Of a DNA stretch of 39,814 nt, positions 15,224 to 22,762 are shown one piece after another. Location: the IMG/VR virus record IMGVR_UViG_3300022752_000165, positions 1-39,814 of that record. One strand, written 5' to 3'. The notes under the pieces were generated by a model that was given only the letters and a program-made list of their open reading frames with translations, made no database searches and was not told the DNA's origin. This DNA is from a virus. Every line of letters begins with the position of its first letter. Position 1 is the stretch's first letter. The position numbers and the translations under genes are program-made.

Positions 15224-15274
15224 CCTCATCAACGCGACACCGAGCGGTCAGGCTTTCTCGCTCAACGGCCACAG

Positions 15275-15514
15275 CTAGTGCACCCGACGGTCACTGGGGT
15301 TATACGGATTACGTTGCCTCAGGGCGGCCGCAATCGCCAGCGTGCCGTAGCCCTCGGCCCCCATCTGCTCAACCAAGAGGGCGCAGCTTTCGTTTTCCGC
15401 TGCACGAGCGGCGGCCATCATCAGCGGGGTTTTGAATTTCAACTCCGCGACCACTTCCGCTAGGTCTTTTATGGCCTGCTGGGCGAGACGCAGAGACGCG
15501 TCCTCGGCGCTCAT
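15275..15514 (-). CDS. Small helical hypothetical protein (79 aa)
   Basis: A 79-residue protein started at ATG 15514, which overlaps the upstream TGA as ATGA. A longer in-frame start (15541) exists but ignores that coupling. Composition is Ala-rich and alpha-helical (MMAAARAAENESCALLVEQM), ending in NPSDRRVH. It is the last gene before the 378-bp repeat region. Unknown function. Confidence 0.6.
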   Translation of the reverse strand: MSAEDASLRLAQQAIKDLAEVVAELKFKTPLMMAAARAAENESCALLVEQMGAEGYGTLAIAAALRQRNPYNPSDRRVH

Positions 15515-15765
15515 GCGGCGTCCCCGGCGTGGAGTTGCCACTCGTTAAAGGTGTTCGTGCTGCGACGGGGCTCTGAACCCTGCAGCAGCCGCCGTTTGAC
15601 GTGTTCGGGCATCCGGGGCAACGGAGCCCACGCCATCGCCCACGGCCCCCAGGTCCCGATGACGCAGACCCCATCGGGGTTCAGCAGCAACATCTTCACC
15701 CCCAGCGGCGGGGGCTCGTCCTGCGCGGTGCGCCATGCGGCTTCTCCCGCTAAGTAGCCTTTCAT
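15511..15765 (-). CDS. Small hypothetical protein (84 aa)
   Basis: An 84-residue protein that reads MKGYLAGEAAWRTAQDEPPP and then GVKMLLLNPDGVCVIGTWGPW, a pattern of short strands common in phage DUF551-like proteins (the W-x-x-x-DEPPP-x-x-x-K-x-LLL layout is suggestive). Its ends overlap both neighbours by ATGA, which ties it into the small-gene operon. The family hint is from memory and unproven. Confidence 0.62.
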   Translation of the reverse strand: MKGYLAGEAAWRTAQDEPPPLGVKMLLLNPDGVCVIGTWGPWAMAWAPLPRMPEHVKRRLLQGSEPRRSTNTFNEWQLHAGDAA

Positions 15766-15986
15766 TTCTCACCCCTTGCTCTGATTGCTTGTACATCTCC
15801 TATTCCAACATCGGTCTGTGTGAGGGTAAAGCGGCAAAAGCCAGTGCTGCATACGAACGTCACTGGACCTTGCTTCTCCGAAATCTGCCAATCCAGCTCT
15901 TGCAGCAGGTCTTCCATGCTGTCGGCGTGGCCTGTTGCGTAGCCGCTTCGAATCATCCACTGCGCCAGTTTTTCTTTGTCACTCAT
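15762..15986 (-). CDS. Small hypothetical protein (74 aa)
   Basis: A 74-residue protein (MSDKEKLAQWMIRSGYATG at the N-terminus, then a C-terminal beta-like half FVCSTGFCRFTLTQTDVG). It is joined to both neighbours by ATGA overlaps (15986/15983 and 15765/15762). No family recognised. Operon context suggests an early or middle phage gene. Confidence 0.62.
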   Translation of the reverse strand: MSDKEKLAQWMIRSGYATGHADSMEDLLQELDWQISEKQGPVTFVCSTGFCRFTLTQTDVGIGDVQAIRARGEK

Positions 15987-16300
15987 GTGTTTCTCTCTTT
16001 CAAAAGCTCGCTCACTAGCCGACCAAACTCAGCAGCCATTTCGGGAGCGGTAGTGAATGGTTGACCCCTTTTCGGTTTGTTGGCTTTCACTAGCAAAGAA
16101 ACACTCTCCTCATCAGTCAGCCCGACCCATTTTTTCACCGGCACAACCATGTAACCAACGGGTTGCTGCGCGGGTGCAGAAAAACCCTTCTGTATGTGTA
16201 GCGCGTGAACCTCTGCATCGCCGACATCGTGAGCGAGTGTTATAGCTTCTTCTCGCGTGGCTTGAATAAAAGTAACGGCTTCTTGAATACGTGTGCTCAT
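15983..16300 (-). CDS. Hypothetical protein with WVGLT motif (105 aa)
   Basis: A 105-residue protein. ATG 16300 is chosen over upstream codons because it overlaps the preceding TGA as ATGA and follows a GAGGAG site. The N-terminus is RIQEAVTFIQATREEAITLAH, and the middle has KKWVGLTDEESVSLLVKAN. The next gene upstream also contains WVGLT, so the two may share a short motif or be distant paralogues. Ends in LLKERNT. Function unknown. Confidence 0.65.
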   Translation of the reverse strand: MSTRIQEAVTFIQATREEAITLAHDVGDAEVHALHIQKGFSAPAQQPVGYMVVPVKKWVGLTDEESVSLLVKANKPKRGQPFTTAPEMAAEFGRLVSELLKERNT

Positions 16301-16545
16301 GTGTTCTTCTCCTCCAGAAACTCGTCTATCTTGTATATAAGGTCCTCTCGGCTTAGGTCGCTCTCGTAAAACTCTCGTGCTTCGTTTACCGTAAGCCCAA
16401 CCCATTCACGCTTAGGCGGTTCCCAACTCTCACACTCACAAACATATCTACCTGCACTATGTGATGCGTCACGCATGAAGCCGTGCGGTGCGTCGGGGTG
16501 CGGGTTGCATTTAATGCGGTCAGTCATGGCGCGTTTCTTTTTCAT
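16297..16545 (-). CDS. Small hypothetical protein with WVGLT motif (82 aa)
   Basis: An 82-residue protein with two Cys and two His in the N-terminal half (RIKCNPHPDAPHGFMRDASH, then RYVCECESW), which could bind a metal. This is followed by REWVGLTVNEAREFYESD and a helical end EFLEEKNT. The start ATG 16545 overlaps the upstream TGA. The WVGLT segment is also in the next gene downstream. No family recognised. Confidence 0.63.
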   Translation of the reverse strand: MKKKRAMTDRIKCNPHPDAPHGFMRDASHSAGRYVCECESWEPPKREWVGLTVNEAREFYESDLSREDLIYKIDEFLEEKNT

Positions 16546-16892
16546 GCCCGAGCCCCCGCCCCCAAGTTGAACGGGTTGTTGAAGTTGATGGGCGAGTCGT
16601 CGTTCTTGACCTTCTTACGCGTTCGGATGAGGGGCTTAGTGTCGAACGCCCTGCCCGCCACCTGATACGCGTAGAACCAACTGGCCTTTGAGACGAGCGT
16701 GCGCTGCTTGAGGACTTTCTGCCGGCTCAGCAGGCCCGCCTCAAACAGCGGCTTCAGCTCGAGCCAAACGGCGCTGCTCGTTACTTTGAAGCTCACCCCC
16801 AGCTCATGCAACGTCACGGGCTCGGACTGCGCCCTCAACCAGCGCATGTATTTCGCCTGCCGGGGGTTGAGCTCTTGCGCGGGGTTAATCAT
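16542..16892 (-). CDS. Putative winged-helix DNA-binding protein (116 aa)
   Basis: A 116-residue protein. Residues 10-60 (LNPRQAKYMRWLRAQSEPVT, HELGVSFKVTSSAVWLELKP, LFEAGLLSRQK) look like a winged helix-turn-helix: 'ser-ser-ala' turn, recognition helix and a GLL-x-R-x wing. The C-terminal tail is basic (RTRKKVKND). It is probably a small transcription regulator or DNA-binding accessory factor. Coupled by ATGA to both neighbours. The fold is inferred by eye. Confidence 0.62.
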   Translation of the reverse strand: MINPAQELNPRQAKYMRWLRAQSEPVTLHELGVSFKVTSSAVWLELKPLFEAGLLSRQKVLKQRTLVSKASWFYAYQVAGRAFDTKPLIRTRKKVKNDDSPINFNNPFNLGAGARA

Positions 16893-17092
16893 GGCTTGCC
16901 TCGCGCGTCGAGCGTGGCGTCCGCGAGCCTGACGGCAAACGCCCCAATTCTTGAAGCCGAGTCAAGCTCAAACGGGCCGTCGGCGTACTCCTTAATGCCT
17001 TTTGAGAGTATGCCGTTCAGGGCGGCGGCAATCATCAGATCGCGGGCGGTGATGTTGTTGAGCGATGGGGTTTCGGGCAGCTTAGTAGCCAT
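16889..17092 (-). CDS. Small helical hypothetical protein (67 aa)
   Basis: A 67-residue alpha-helical protein with AIAALNGI-like hydrophobic helices (RDLMIAAALNGILSKGIKEY) but no clear membrane segment. The start ATG 17092 has a GGAGAAG site 8 bp upstream. It overlaps the next gene by ATGA. No family recognised. Confidence 0.6.
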   Translation of the reverse strand: MATKLPETPSLNNITARDLMIAAALNGILSKGIKEYADGPFELDSASRIGAFAVRLADATLDARGKP

Positions 17093-17095
17093 GAT

Positions 17096-17308
17096 TTACT
17101 TCTCCTCGATTGATTGTTGGGGGACGGTGAGCGGCGCGGTCCAGGTGCGATAGGCATGCTGCCGGGCCATGGTGACGGGGCACTCCCGCGACGGCGGCAC
17201 CCAGCCATACTTGCGCCATACGTCCTCAACGGGGATGCACCAGTTGGTGGGTTTGATCTGCCTGTTAAACTCGACCAGCCAGCCGGGGGGTTGGTCATCG
17301 TGATTCAT
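17096..17308 (-). CDS. Small hypothetical protein (70 aa)
   Basis: A 70-residue protein rich in Trp and Pro (QPPGWLVEFNRQIKPTNWCI), ending LTVPQQSIEEK. The start ATG 17308 overlaps the upstream stop, using the junction AACACATGA also seen at two other gene borders. No family recognised. Confidence 0.6.
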   Translation of the reverse strand: MNHDDQPPGWLVEFNRQIKPTNWCIPVEDVWRKYGWVPPSRECPVTMARQHAYRTWTAPLTVPQQSIEEK

Positions 17309-17571
17309 GTGTTGCTCCTCTTCAAGTAGGCGCGGACAAACTCGTGCAGCCGCTCCTCGTTGTGGTTTTCATTTTGCGCAACCGTATACTCAGGTTCATC
17401 GTCCCAAACGAGAATACCAATGTGGTGATAGTCGCTGGGGTCGTGCTGCTCAACGCGGCCTGCGTAAATGTACACGTCGTTATCAAGCGTCCATGCTACC
17501 CACACACCATCAACGCACGTCCCAAGCGCGTCATCGCCTTCATCAAGTTGCCAGGGTTCTAAACGACTCAT
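17305..17571 (-). CDS. Small acidic hypothetical protein (88 aa)
   Basis: An 88-residue acidic protein, with a run of Asp/Glu in LDEGDDALGTCVDGVWVAWT and several Tyr and Trp. It ends FVRAYLKRSNT. The start ATG 17571 follows the ATAACT and GGAGAACT leader. Acidic mini-proteins are common among phage proteins that mimic DNA or inhibit host enzymes, but nothing specific was recognised. Confidence 0.62.
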   Translation of the reverse strand: MSRLEPWQLDEGDDALGTCVDGVWVAWTLDNDVYIYAGRVEQHDPSDYHHIGILVWDDEPEYTVAQNENHNEERLHEFVRAYLKRSNT

Positions 17572-17599
17572 TTTAAGTTCTCCTCAAAAAGTTATGAAT

Positions 17600-17615
17600 G
17601 GGGCCGAGTGGCCCC
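17600..17615 (-). other. Intergenic GGGGCC hairpin
   Basis: GGGGCC-ACTC-GGCCCC on the minus strand follows the leader of the 88-residue gene on its upstream side; the stem sits after the stop of the previous gene. No T-tract. Confidence 0.5.
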
Positions 17616-17621
17616 CGTTGA

Positions 17622-17876
17622 TTACATGTATGCGTCCGCCTTTTTCATGCCTTTGCCCGCATTGAACATGGCCTGCGCTTCAGCAACGTAGTAGCCGTAT
17701 CTCTTGCAAAAGGCCAACAATTGCTTGCGCACAGCGACTGGGTGCCAATACTCTTGTTCTGCATGAAGGTCGAGTTCGTGAAGGCAAATCCAGCAAAGAT
17801 CTTCGACTGTTTTGTGAGCAAAATGATCGAAGCCGCACACATCTGGTAACTCTTTAAGAGCTTTATCGAACGTCAT
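17622..17876 (-). CDS. Small Cys/His-containing hypothetical protein (84 aa)
   Basis: An 84-residue protein from ATG 17876, with GGAG 8 bp upstream. It contains DVCGFDHFAHKTVEDLCWICLHELDLH, a set of Cys and His residues that could coordinate a metal, and a helical C-terminus (AEAQAMFNAGKGMKKADAYM). A hairpin (17600-17615) follows its stop. Unknown function. Confidence 0.6.
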   Translation of the reverse strand: MTFDKALKELPDVCGFDHFAHKTVEDLCWICLHELDLHAEQEYWHPVAVRKQLLAFCKRYGYYVAEAQAMFNAGKGMKKADAYM

Positions 17877-17895
17877 GTCATTATCTCCGTGTGAT

Positions 17896-17911
17896 GGGGC
17901 CGCTTGGCCCC
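17896..17911 (-). other. Intergenic GGGGCC hairpin
   Basis: GGGGCC, a 4-base loop and GGCCCC between the 124-residue and 84-residue genes. Same arms as the 17600-17615 hairpin. Confidence 0.5.
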
Positions 17912-17920
17912 CGTTGTGAT

Positions 17921-18295
17921 TTAGAAGCTCGGGTCCCAATACTTTTGACGCTCACCGAGCAATAACCCGAGCGTGCCCAGCTGAACAAAACGCTTAGTCT
18001 CGGGATTACGTGCGACGTTTACCCAGCGACCGTTTTTAGCTTTCCGAAAGTAGTTGAGGTGCCCGTTCGGGTTGCGCTCATAGCGATACTCGGGAGCGCC
18101 GAGCGAAGGACCCGAGGTAACGATCGCCTTGTCTTCCTGCACGACGATGTAACGGCCCTTCATGTTTACCTCGACCACCGTACCGGGGTTACGGTCGCTC
18201 CACAGCAACATCGTCGCTGCCATGCCGACTTCCGGGGCGGGAGCGTTGATGGTCATGCTTGAGTAGAGGCGGTTGATCAGGCTTCCTGTGTTCAT
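17921..18295 (-). CDS. Hypothetical protein (124 aa)
   Basis: A 124-residue basic, beta-rich protein. It includes SDRNPGTVVEVNMKGRYIVV and ATNLY-type aromatic segments (YRYERNPNGHLNYFRKAKNG). It has no membrane segment and no signal peptide. The start ATG 18295 follows the ATAACT...GGAGAACTCAAG leader. A stem-loop (17896-17911) lies between its stop and the next gene. No family recognised. Confidence 0.62.
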   Translation of the reverse strand: MNTGSLINRLYSSMTINAPAPEVGMAATMLLWSDRNPGTVVEVNMKGRYIVVQEDKAIVTSGPSLGAPEYRYERNPNGHLNYFRKAKNGRWVNVARNPETKRFVQLGTLGLLLGERQKYWDPSF

Positions 18296-18401
18296 CTTGA
18301 GTTCTCCAGTTATTGAGTTAAAAAGTACTGCTGGAGTGAATTAAAACTTATTTCAAACATTGAATGAAACAATACCCATTCACTTTGGTTGGTCTTTGTT
18401 T
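18296..18401. other. AT-rich intergenic region
   Basis: A 106-bp AT-rich stretch between the primase-helicase stop and the next leader. It has a TGAATG/CATTCA inverted pair on the minus strand and no convincing promoter or terminator. The leader ATAACT (18308-18313) lies at its downstream end. Confidence 0.5.
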
Positions 18402-20543
18402 TCATACCCGCAGCGACCCCGGATCGTTGGAGTAATGTTGGGCGATGAGTTCCTCATTGAGGCGTAGGTAGTGATTGGCGCGGCCTTGAGGTTTCTCAAG
18501 CTCAACCCGCTCCACCAACCCATCGGCGAGCAGCGAGCTGACTAGGCGCTCGCGCCGTTCCTGCGAACAGCGCAGGCCGCCCTCACTCACACTCAGTCGC
18601 TCAAAGTGGCTACGCGCTCGGTTGGGGTTGCTGCGTATGAGTTGAATGAGCTGCTGGGTGAGTTGGTTCCAATGTTCACGTTCGCGGTCCTCCTTGACTT
18701 GCTCCTTCAGGCCGGAGCGCTCGCCGGGTTTCAACGGTCGCGCCACGGCATGCGCAAACCAGACGTCCCGCTCATAGCCGAGCACGTCCGGATGACGCTC
18801 GCGATTGCTAACCAGCTCAAAAGCCAGCTCCGGGTACAGCGCCGGAAAGCGCACCTTTATCGCCTTGAGCACACGCGGTGCGGTGGAGTCTTCGCCATCT
18901 TTGAACACGGCGTAAACCCCCTGCGCATCCCCGGTCCAGGCGCTCGCCCCTCGGGGACTGAGGTGATCGGACTCGTGCGAGCCGAGAATCTTAGCCGTGT
19001 GGCTGACGATGATGATCGGGAAAGCGGCAAAGGTCTGCTTCACCTCGGCCATCGCCCGGCCCACCTCGGCGTTGTCGTTCTCGTTTTCAAGATCAAACAC
19101 CGAGTTGGCCGTGTCAAACACCACAAGCGGCAACGCAGCGTGCAGGCCGCCGTCCGCTCGGGCGTTGTCCACTGTCCAACGGCGATACTCCTCCGCTACA
19201 CCGCCCACGTTCTTCGGGCTCAGTCGCCGGGCCGCAATCACCCGCACTCGGGACTCAAACTCGGCGGTGCTCGCCCCGGTGCAACCCCACGAGTACAATG
19301 AGTAAACGGTGCGTTGGACCTGCTCAACCGATTCGGTAATGATGATGACGTTGCGCCGCACCGTGGGACGCAGCGCGTAGTCCGCCGGGCAGAGGTGCGC
19401 CGCAGCCAGCGCCAGTGGTATTACCAGGGTGGTCTTTCCCACTCCGGGAGCACCCGCCACTACGTTCACTCCGGTGCTCATAAAGTCATCAAAGATGAAC
19501 TCAAACATGGGCGGCTTGAGCGCTCCGGAGTCCCGCGCCTGCGCCAACGCAAACGGATGCCGCTCGGGCGATGGTGTGTCGGCTGCAGACTGGTTACCGG
19601 GCCAGCCGGAGTCGATGGCAAGGCGGAAGATAGAACGATACGTAATGGAGTGGGGCGAGTCGATATCGCGCTCCCACTTACGGCGCTGGGTGGCGGCGTT
19701 GAATTTATCCGACTGCGCCGACCATTCGGTCCAGATCTTATAACCGTTCTCGCCATACGGGCGGAGCGCCATACCAACGTTGACCCACGTCGTGTAGTCA
19801 TCGGCGTCTACGTACTTCAACGCCGAGCGCAGGTCATCAAAGGTTTGCGCCGTCGCCACGGGCACCCCACCCCGCTCCACTAGGCTGTAATTCACCGGGG
19901 TGTGCGCTCGCGACCGCACCAACTCCGGCAGGGGCGAAGGCTGCGCTGGGGCCGAGCGACTCAACGGCGAGCGACCCGCCGCCCAGCGGTACTCGCCCGA
20001 TGGGCCCAAGGTGGGCGCGACGCAGATGTAACCGTGATGCTTCAAGTCAAGCCCCCGACCCAGCGAACCGGGGTAGCTCAACTCAGGATCAGCGCGGAAG
20101 ACCCGATGCTCCCCGCCGCCCTGAGTGACAGCGGTCAGGTCGCTATGCAGCACGCCGTGTTCGGCCTCCAGCGCTGCCAGGCTCTCAAGGCCGCCGTTTT
20201 GCGGATCAATGTCCAGCGCCAGTAACCCCGAGTCCGCTAGGCTCACCCCCACACCCGCCGCCGGATCAGTTGACCACCACTGGCGTATACGTTCCTCATC
20301 GGTGGTGGCGTCATTGTGCCCGTGCGGCACCAGTTGTGATTGAGGGTGCTTGCCTGCTTTGTGGCCTGTCTCAGAGTTGGGCCGCCCGCAGCGACATTGC
20401 CCGTGCTGATCCACCGACCACACCGGCAGCACTGCCCATCCCAGCCGTGCATACGCCAACGCGTAGTCAAGTGTGGTGGGGGCGCGATCAACGGCCCAGA
20501 GTTGTTTGTTCTTATTACGCAACGAATCTCTCCTCCAAAACAT
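18402..20543 (-). CDS. Bifunctional primase-polymerase / RecA-like helicase
   Basis: A 713-residue protein with two enzymatic halves. The N-terminal half is a prim-pol domain: Cys-rich segment CRCGRPNSETGHKAGKHP (residues 50-67), then the metal-binding D-x-D in LALDIDPQNGG (D111, D113). A linker (YTTWVNVGMALRPYG) resembles the PriCT_2 domain. The C-terminal half is a RecA-like ATPase with Walker A AGAPGVGKTT near residues 362-371, plus a Walker B-type segment LVVFDTANSV. Such proteins prime and unwind DNA in phages without DnaB. The start overlaps the upstream helicase by about 29 bp. AT-rich DNA follows its stop. Confidence 0.87.
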   Translation of the reverse strand: MFWRRDSLRNKNKQLWAVDRAPTTLDYALAYARLGWAVLPVWSVDQHGQCRCGRPNSETGHKAGKHPQSQLVPHGHNDATTDEERIRQWWSTDPAAGVGVSLADSGLLALDIDPQNGGLESLAALEAEHGVLHSDLTAVTQGGGEHRVFRADPELSYPGSLGRGLDLKHHGYICVAPTLGPSGEYRWAAGRSPLSRSAPAQPSPLPELVRSRAHTPVNYSLVERGGVPVATAQTFDDLRSALKYVDADDYTTWVNVGMALRPYGENGYKIWTEWSAQSDKFNAATQRRKWERDIDSPHSITYRSIFRLAIDSGWPGNQSAADTPSPERHPFALAQARDSGALKPPMFEFIFDDFMSTGVNVVAGAPGVGKTTLVIPLALAAAHLCPADYALRPTVRRNVIIITESVEQVQRTVYSLYSWGCTGASTAEFESRVRVIAARRLSPKNVGGVAEEYRRWTVDNARADGGLHAALPLVVFDTANSVFDLENENDNAEVGRAMAEVKQTFAAFPIIIVSHTAKILGSHESDHLSPRGASAWTGDAQGVYAVFKDGEDSTAPRVLKAIKVRFPALYPELAFELVSNRERHPDVLGYERDVWFAHAVARPLKPGERSGLKEQVKEDREREHWNQLTQQLIQLIRSNPNRARSHFERLSVSEGGLRCSQERRERLVSSLLADGLVERVELEKPQGRANHYLRLNEELIAQHYSNDPGSLRV

Positions 20544-22050
20544 TCCAGTATTTTCCGCGCTTTATGACGCGTATCTCGGCCGGCTGCCGGGGTGCGTTGC
20601 GCAGCTGCCACAGCACCGAGCGAGCCGGCGCAGGCAGCCGCACCGCCAACGCCCGTTCATTGAAAAACCTTACCGCCCGCTGGTCGGGGTGCGCCGGGTT
20701 GATGAACTGCGTGGCCTGAAGCCGCGCCCCCTCGGGGGTAGTGCAGTTGTAATTGACCATCAACACCGGGGTACTAGGGTCGCGCCGAGTGGTGATGGCG
20801 ATGCTGTTGACCGTTTGAACCTGCGCCGTCAGCACGGAACCGTCGCGGGCCTCCTGCCCGGTCATGGGGTCAATCGGAATGAGCTTAGTCAGGCCAGGTT
20901 TGAACTTACGAGGACTGCGCTCAGTCGGGTCGGCCCGCACCTGCTCAAGCGGCTCGCCCACGGGGCTCTGACGGTAATACGTCTCCATCATATCAACCCC
21001 ACCCAGCCGGATGAGGTTGCCCACGTAGTCAAGGATCAAACAGTTGCGCTTTGATTCGTGCAGCCGCGTCCCTCGACCCTGCATCTGCACCCACAACGAC
21101 GAGGACATCGTGGGCCGCAGGCACACTATGCAGTCCAGCGCCGGGTGGTCAAATCCGGTGGTGAGCATATCCACAGAGCACAACACATGGGTTCGCCCGC
21201 TGGTGAAATCGCTCAACACCCGCTGCCGCTCGTCTTCGTCAAGCGCACTCGTCAGCACCGCCACCGACCAACCCGTCATGGCCCCGATGACCAGCGCTGC
21301 TCGTTTTGCGGCGGCCACCGTTGGGCAATACACCGCCACATGACGCCGCCGCACCGCCAACTCCCCCATCGACCGCGCCACCTCAATCAACCATTCCTGC
21401 GTTTCTCGGTCGGCCACTTCTGACTGAACATAATCGCCGTCAATCTTAATACCTTCAACGTCAAGCTGTACAGCCGTTTCAACCCCCACGAGGGGGCAGA
21501 GGTAGCCCTCCTCTACGGCGCGGGGCACGTTGTAGGTATACGCTAGCGAGTCAAACCAAAATTGCTCTCCGCTCCCGTATATTACCCCGTTGTCCATTCT
21601 CCACGGGGTGGCGGTCATCGCAACGCGCTGTGCGTCGGGATACGCCCCCAACACCCGTTCATACTGCGTGGGTTGACCGTGATTGTGCGGCACGCGGTGT
21701 GCCTCATCGATGATGATAAGGTCGGGGGCGGGCATATGCTTTGCCGCGCTGATGACGGTCTGAATCGTACCGTAAATAATCGGCGCGTCATAGTCGCGGC
21801 GCTTCAACCCGGTGCACACCACGCCGGGCCGCACGCCCGTATGACGTTCATGAGTGGCGGCGTTCTGCTTGACGAGTTGCTGCACGTGCGTGAGCACCCA
21901 AGTCCGCCGGGGAAGGTGTTGCTGCGCCAACTCAGCTATAATCAAAGACTTGCCGGTGCCGGTGGCGAGCTGTAGCGCGGGGTTGCTCCCTGCTGAAAGA
22001 GCTGCGCGGGCGGCATCAACTGCCTCCCGCTGATAGGGTCTCAATTCCAT
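20515..22050 (-). CDS. SF2 DEAH-box helicase (RadD/UvsW-like)
   Basis: A 511-residue superfamily-2 helicase. Motif Q/I is RPYQREA...ATGTGKS (residues 4-10 and 29-35). Motif II is IIIDEAHRV (D115 to H118), motif III is MTATPWR (near 145-151) and motif VI is QMQGRGTRLHE. The domain order fits UvsW and RadD-type proteins, which remodel branched DNA and help recombination-dependent replication. Transcription from the divergent region is directed leftward by a promoter at 22100-22128, with a leader of about 45 nucleotides. Confidence 0.88.
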   Translation of the reverse strand: MELRPYQREAVDAARAALSAGSNPALQLATGTGKSLIIAELAQQHLPRRTWVLTHVQQLVKQNAATHERHTGVRPGVVCTGLKRRDYDAPIIYGTIQTVISAAKHMPAPDLIIIDEAHRVPHNHGQPTQYERVLGAYPDAQRVAMTATPWRMDNGVIYGSGEQFWFDSLAYTYNVPRAVEEGYLCPLVGVETAVQLDVEGIKIDGDYVQSEVADRETQEWLIEVARSMGELAVRRRHVAVYCPTVAAAKRAALVIGAMTGWSVAVLTSALDEDERQRVLSDFTSGRTHVLCSVDMLTTGFDHPALDCIVCLRPTMSSSLWVQMQGRGTRLHESKRNCLILDYVGNLIRLGGVDMMETYYRQSPVGEPLEQVRADPTERSPRKFKPGLTKLIPIDPMTGQEARDGSVLTAQVQTVNSIAITTRRDPSTPVLMVNYNCTTPEGARLQATQFINPAHPDQRAVRFFNERALAVRLPAPARSVLWQLRNAPRQPAEIRVIKRGKYWNVLEERFVA

Positions 22051-22236
22051 AGGCTAAAGTTATAGGTTCTGTGGGTGAAAAAAGGTAACGCTAATCTCAA
22101 TTATGCGCACTGCGCAAGTGGGGGGCAACCTATACCCAACTGAAGTGAAGGGTTTTTGCTTTCACTGGTCGCTGAATTGAGGTTTAATTCAACCCGTTGT
22201 ACCCAACTTGATAACTTGCTAACTTGGAGAACTCAA
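22051..22236. promoter_or_regulatory. Divergent control region
   Basis: The only point where the leftward and rightward blocks diverge. It contains the leftward promoter, a stem-loop AGTGAA...TTCACT (22143-22167 region), an inverted TGAATT/AATTCA pair (about 22172-22191), and the ATAACT leader (22211-22216) of the first plus-strand gene. A convincing rightward -35/-10 pair was not found. Confidence 0.6.
22100..22128 (-). promoter_or_regulatory. Leftward promoter for the helicase-primase operon
   Basis: On the minus strand TTGCCC (22123-22128), 17-bp spacer and CATAAT (22100-22105). The spacer holds TGCGCACTGCGCA, an adjacent pair of the palindrome TGCGCA that could be an operator. Confidence 0.5.
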
Positions 22237-22527
22237 ATGCTTAATGATACCACTCAAATCATCGACACCCTTGGCGGCATCCTTGCGCAGATCGCGCAGC
22301 TTGAAAAAGAAGCCGAGGCCATCAAGTCTCAGCTCCGCGACGCAGCAACGTTGCCCGGCGGTTCAAGTGCTTTTGAAGGCACGTTGTTCAAAGCTACGGT
22401 GGTTGCTCAAGACCGTGGCACGGTCAATTACAAAAAGCTCTTGGCGGAGCTTAACGCTACCGAAGAGCAAGTCGCTCGGCACACAACCCGTTCGACTAGC
22501 TTTGCCGTACGTGTTACCTCACGCTAA
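22237..22527 (+). CDS. Small hypothetical protein (96 aa), first gene of plus-strand block
   Basis: A 96-residue protein. ATG 22237 is chosen over an upstream in-frame codon because the leader ATAACT then GGAGAACTCAA lies directly before it. A helical first half (LAQIAQLEKEAEAIKSQLRDA) is followed by a short strand-rich half that ends in SFAVRVTSR. No family recognised. It leads the early plus-strand operon. Confidence 0.68.
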   Translation: MLNDTTQIIDTLGGILAQIAQLEKEAEAIKSQLRDAATLPGGSSAFEGTLFKATVVAQDRGTVNYKKLLAELNATEEQVARHTTRSTSFAVRVTSR

Positions 22528-22576
22528 TCACCCCAGGGGGCTACGGTCCCCGCCTTATAACTCAGGAGAACTCAAA

Positions 22577-22759
22577 ATGCTCAACGCTAAAAACATTTCA
22601 GAAATCATCGCCTTTCTCAAACTGCTTGAGTCATCAAGCGTTGAAGAATGGCGCGACCCTCGGTTCATCGGCACACGGCAGGCCGAAGCATTCATACTGT
22701 CGCTTGAGCTGAAAATGGCTCTCGCCAACATCAATTTAAAAATCTCAACCGAGGAGTAA
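22577..22759 (+). CDS. Small helical hypothetical protein (60 aa)
   Basis: A 60-residue helical protein beginning at ATG 22577 with AGGAGAACTCAAA directly upstream. A longer reading frame begins at 22244 but would overlap the previous gene and ignore the strong leader. Composition is hydrophobic-charged (NISEIIAFLKLLESSSVEE). Unknown function. Confidence 0.65.
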   Translation: MLNAKNISEIIAFLKLLESSSVEEWRDPRFIGTRQAEAFILSLELKMALANINLKISTEE

Positions 22760-22762
22760 GTC

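Larger units (their letters stand above)
14897..15274. other. 378-bp non-coding repeat region (iteron-like)
   Basis: Between the small-gene operon and the late block lies a stretch without a supported gene. It carries at least seven copies or near-copies of AATCGTTYG in both orientations (14945, 15052c, 15069, 15177, 15194, 15201c, 15213c), a 14-bp palindrome and interleaved inverted repeats. It could be a replication origin, a terminase-binding (pac) region or an operator array for late expression. Confidence 0.7.

Noticed and set aside
14417-15463. Plus-strand 348-codon reading frame across the repeat region
   Set aside because: It runs antisense over two coupled minus-strand genes and through the inverted-repeat region. 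Pro/Arg-rich low-complexity translation and no ribosome site argue against coding.
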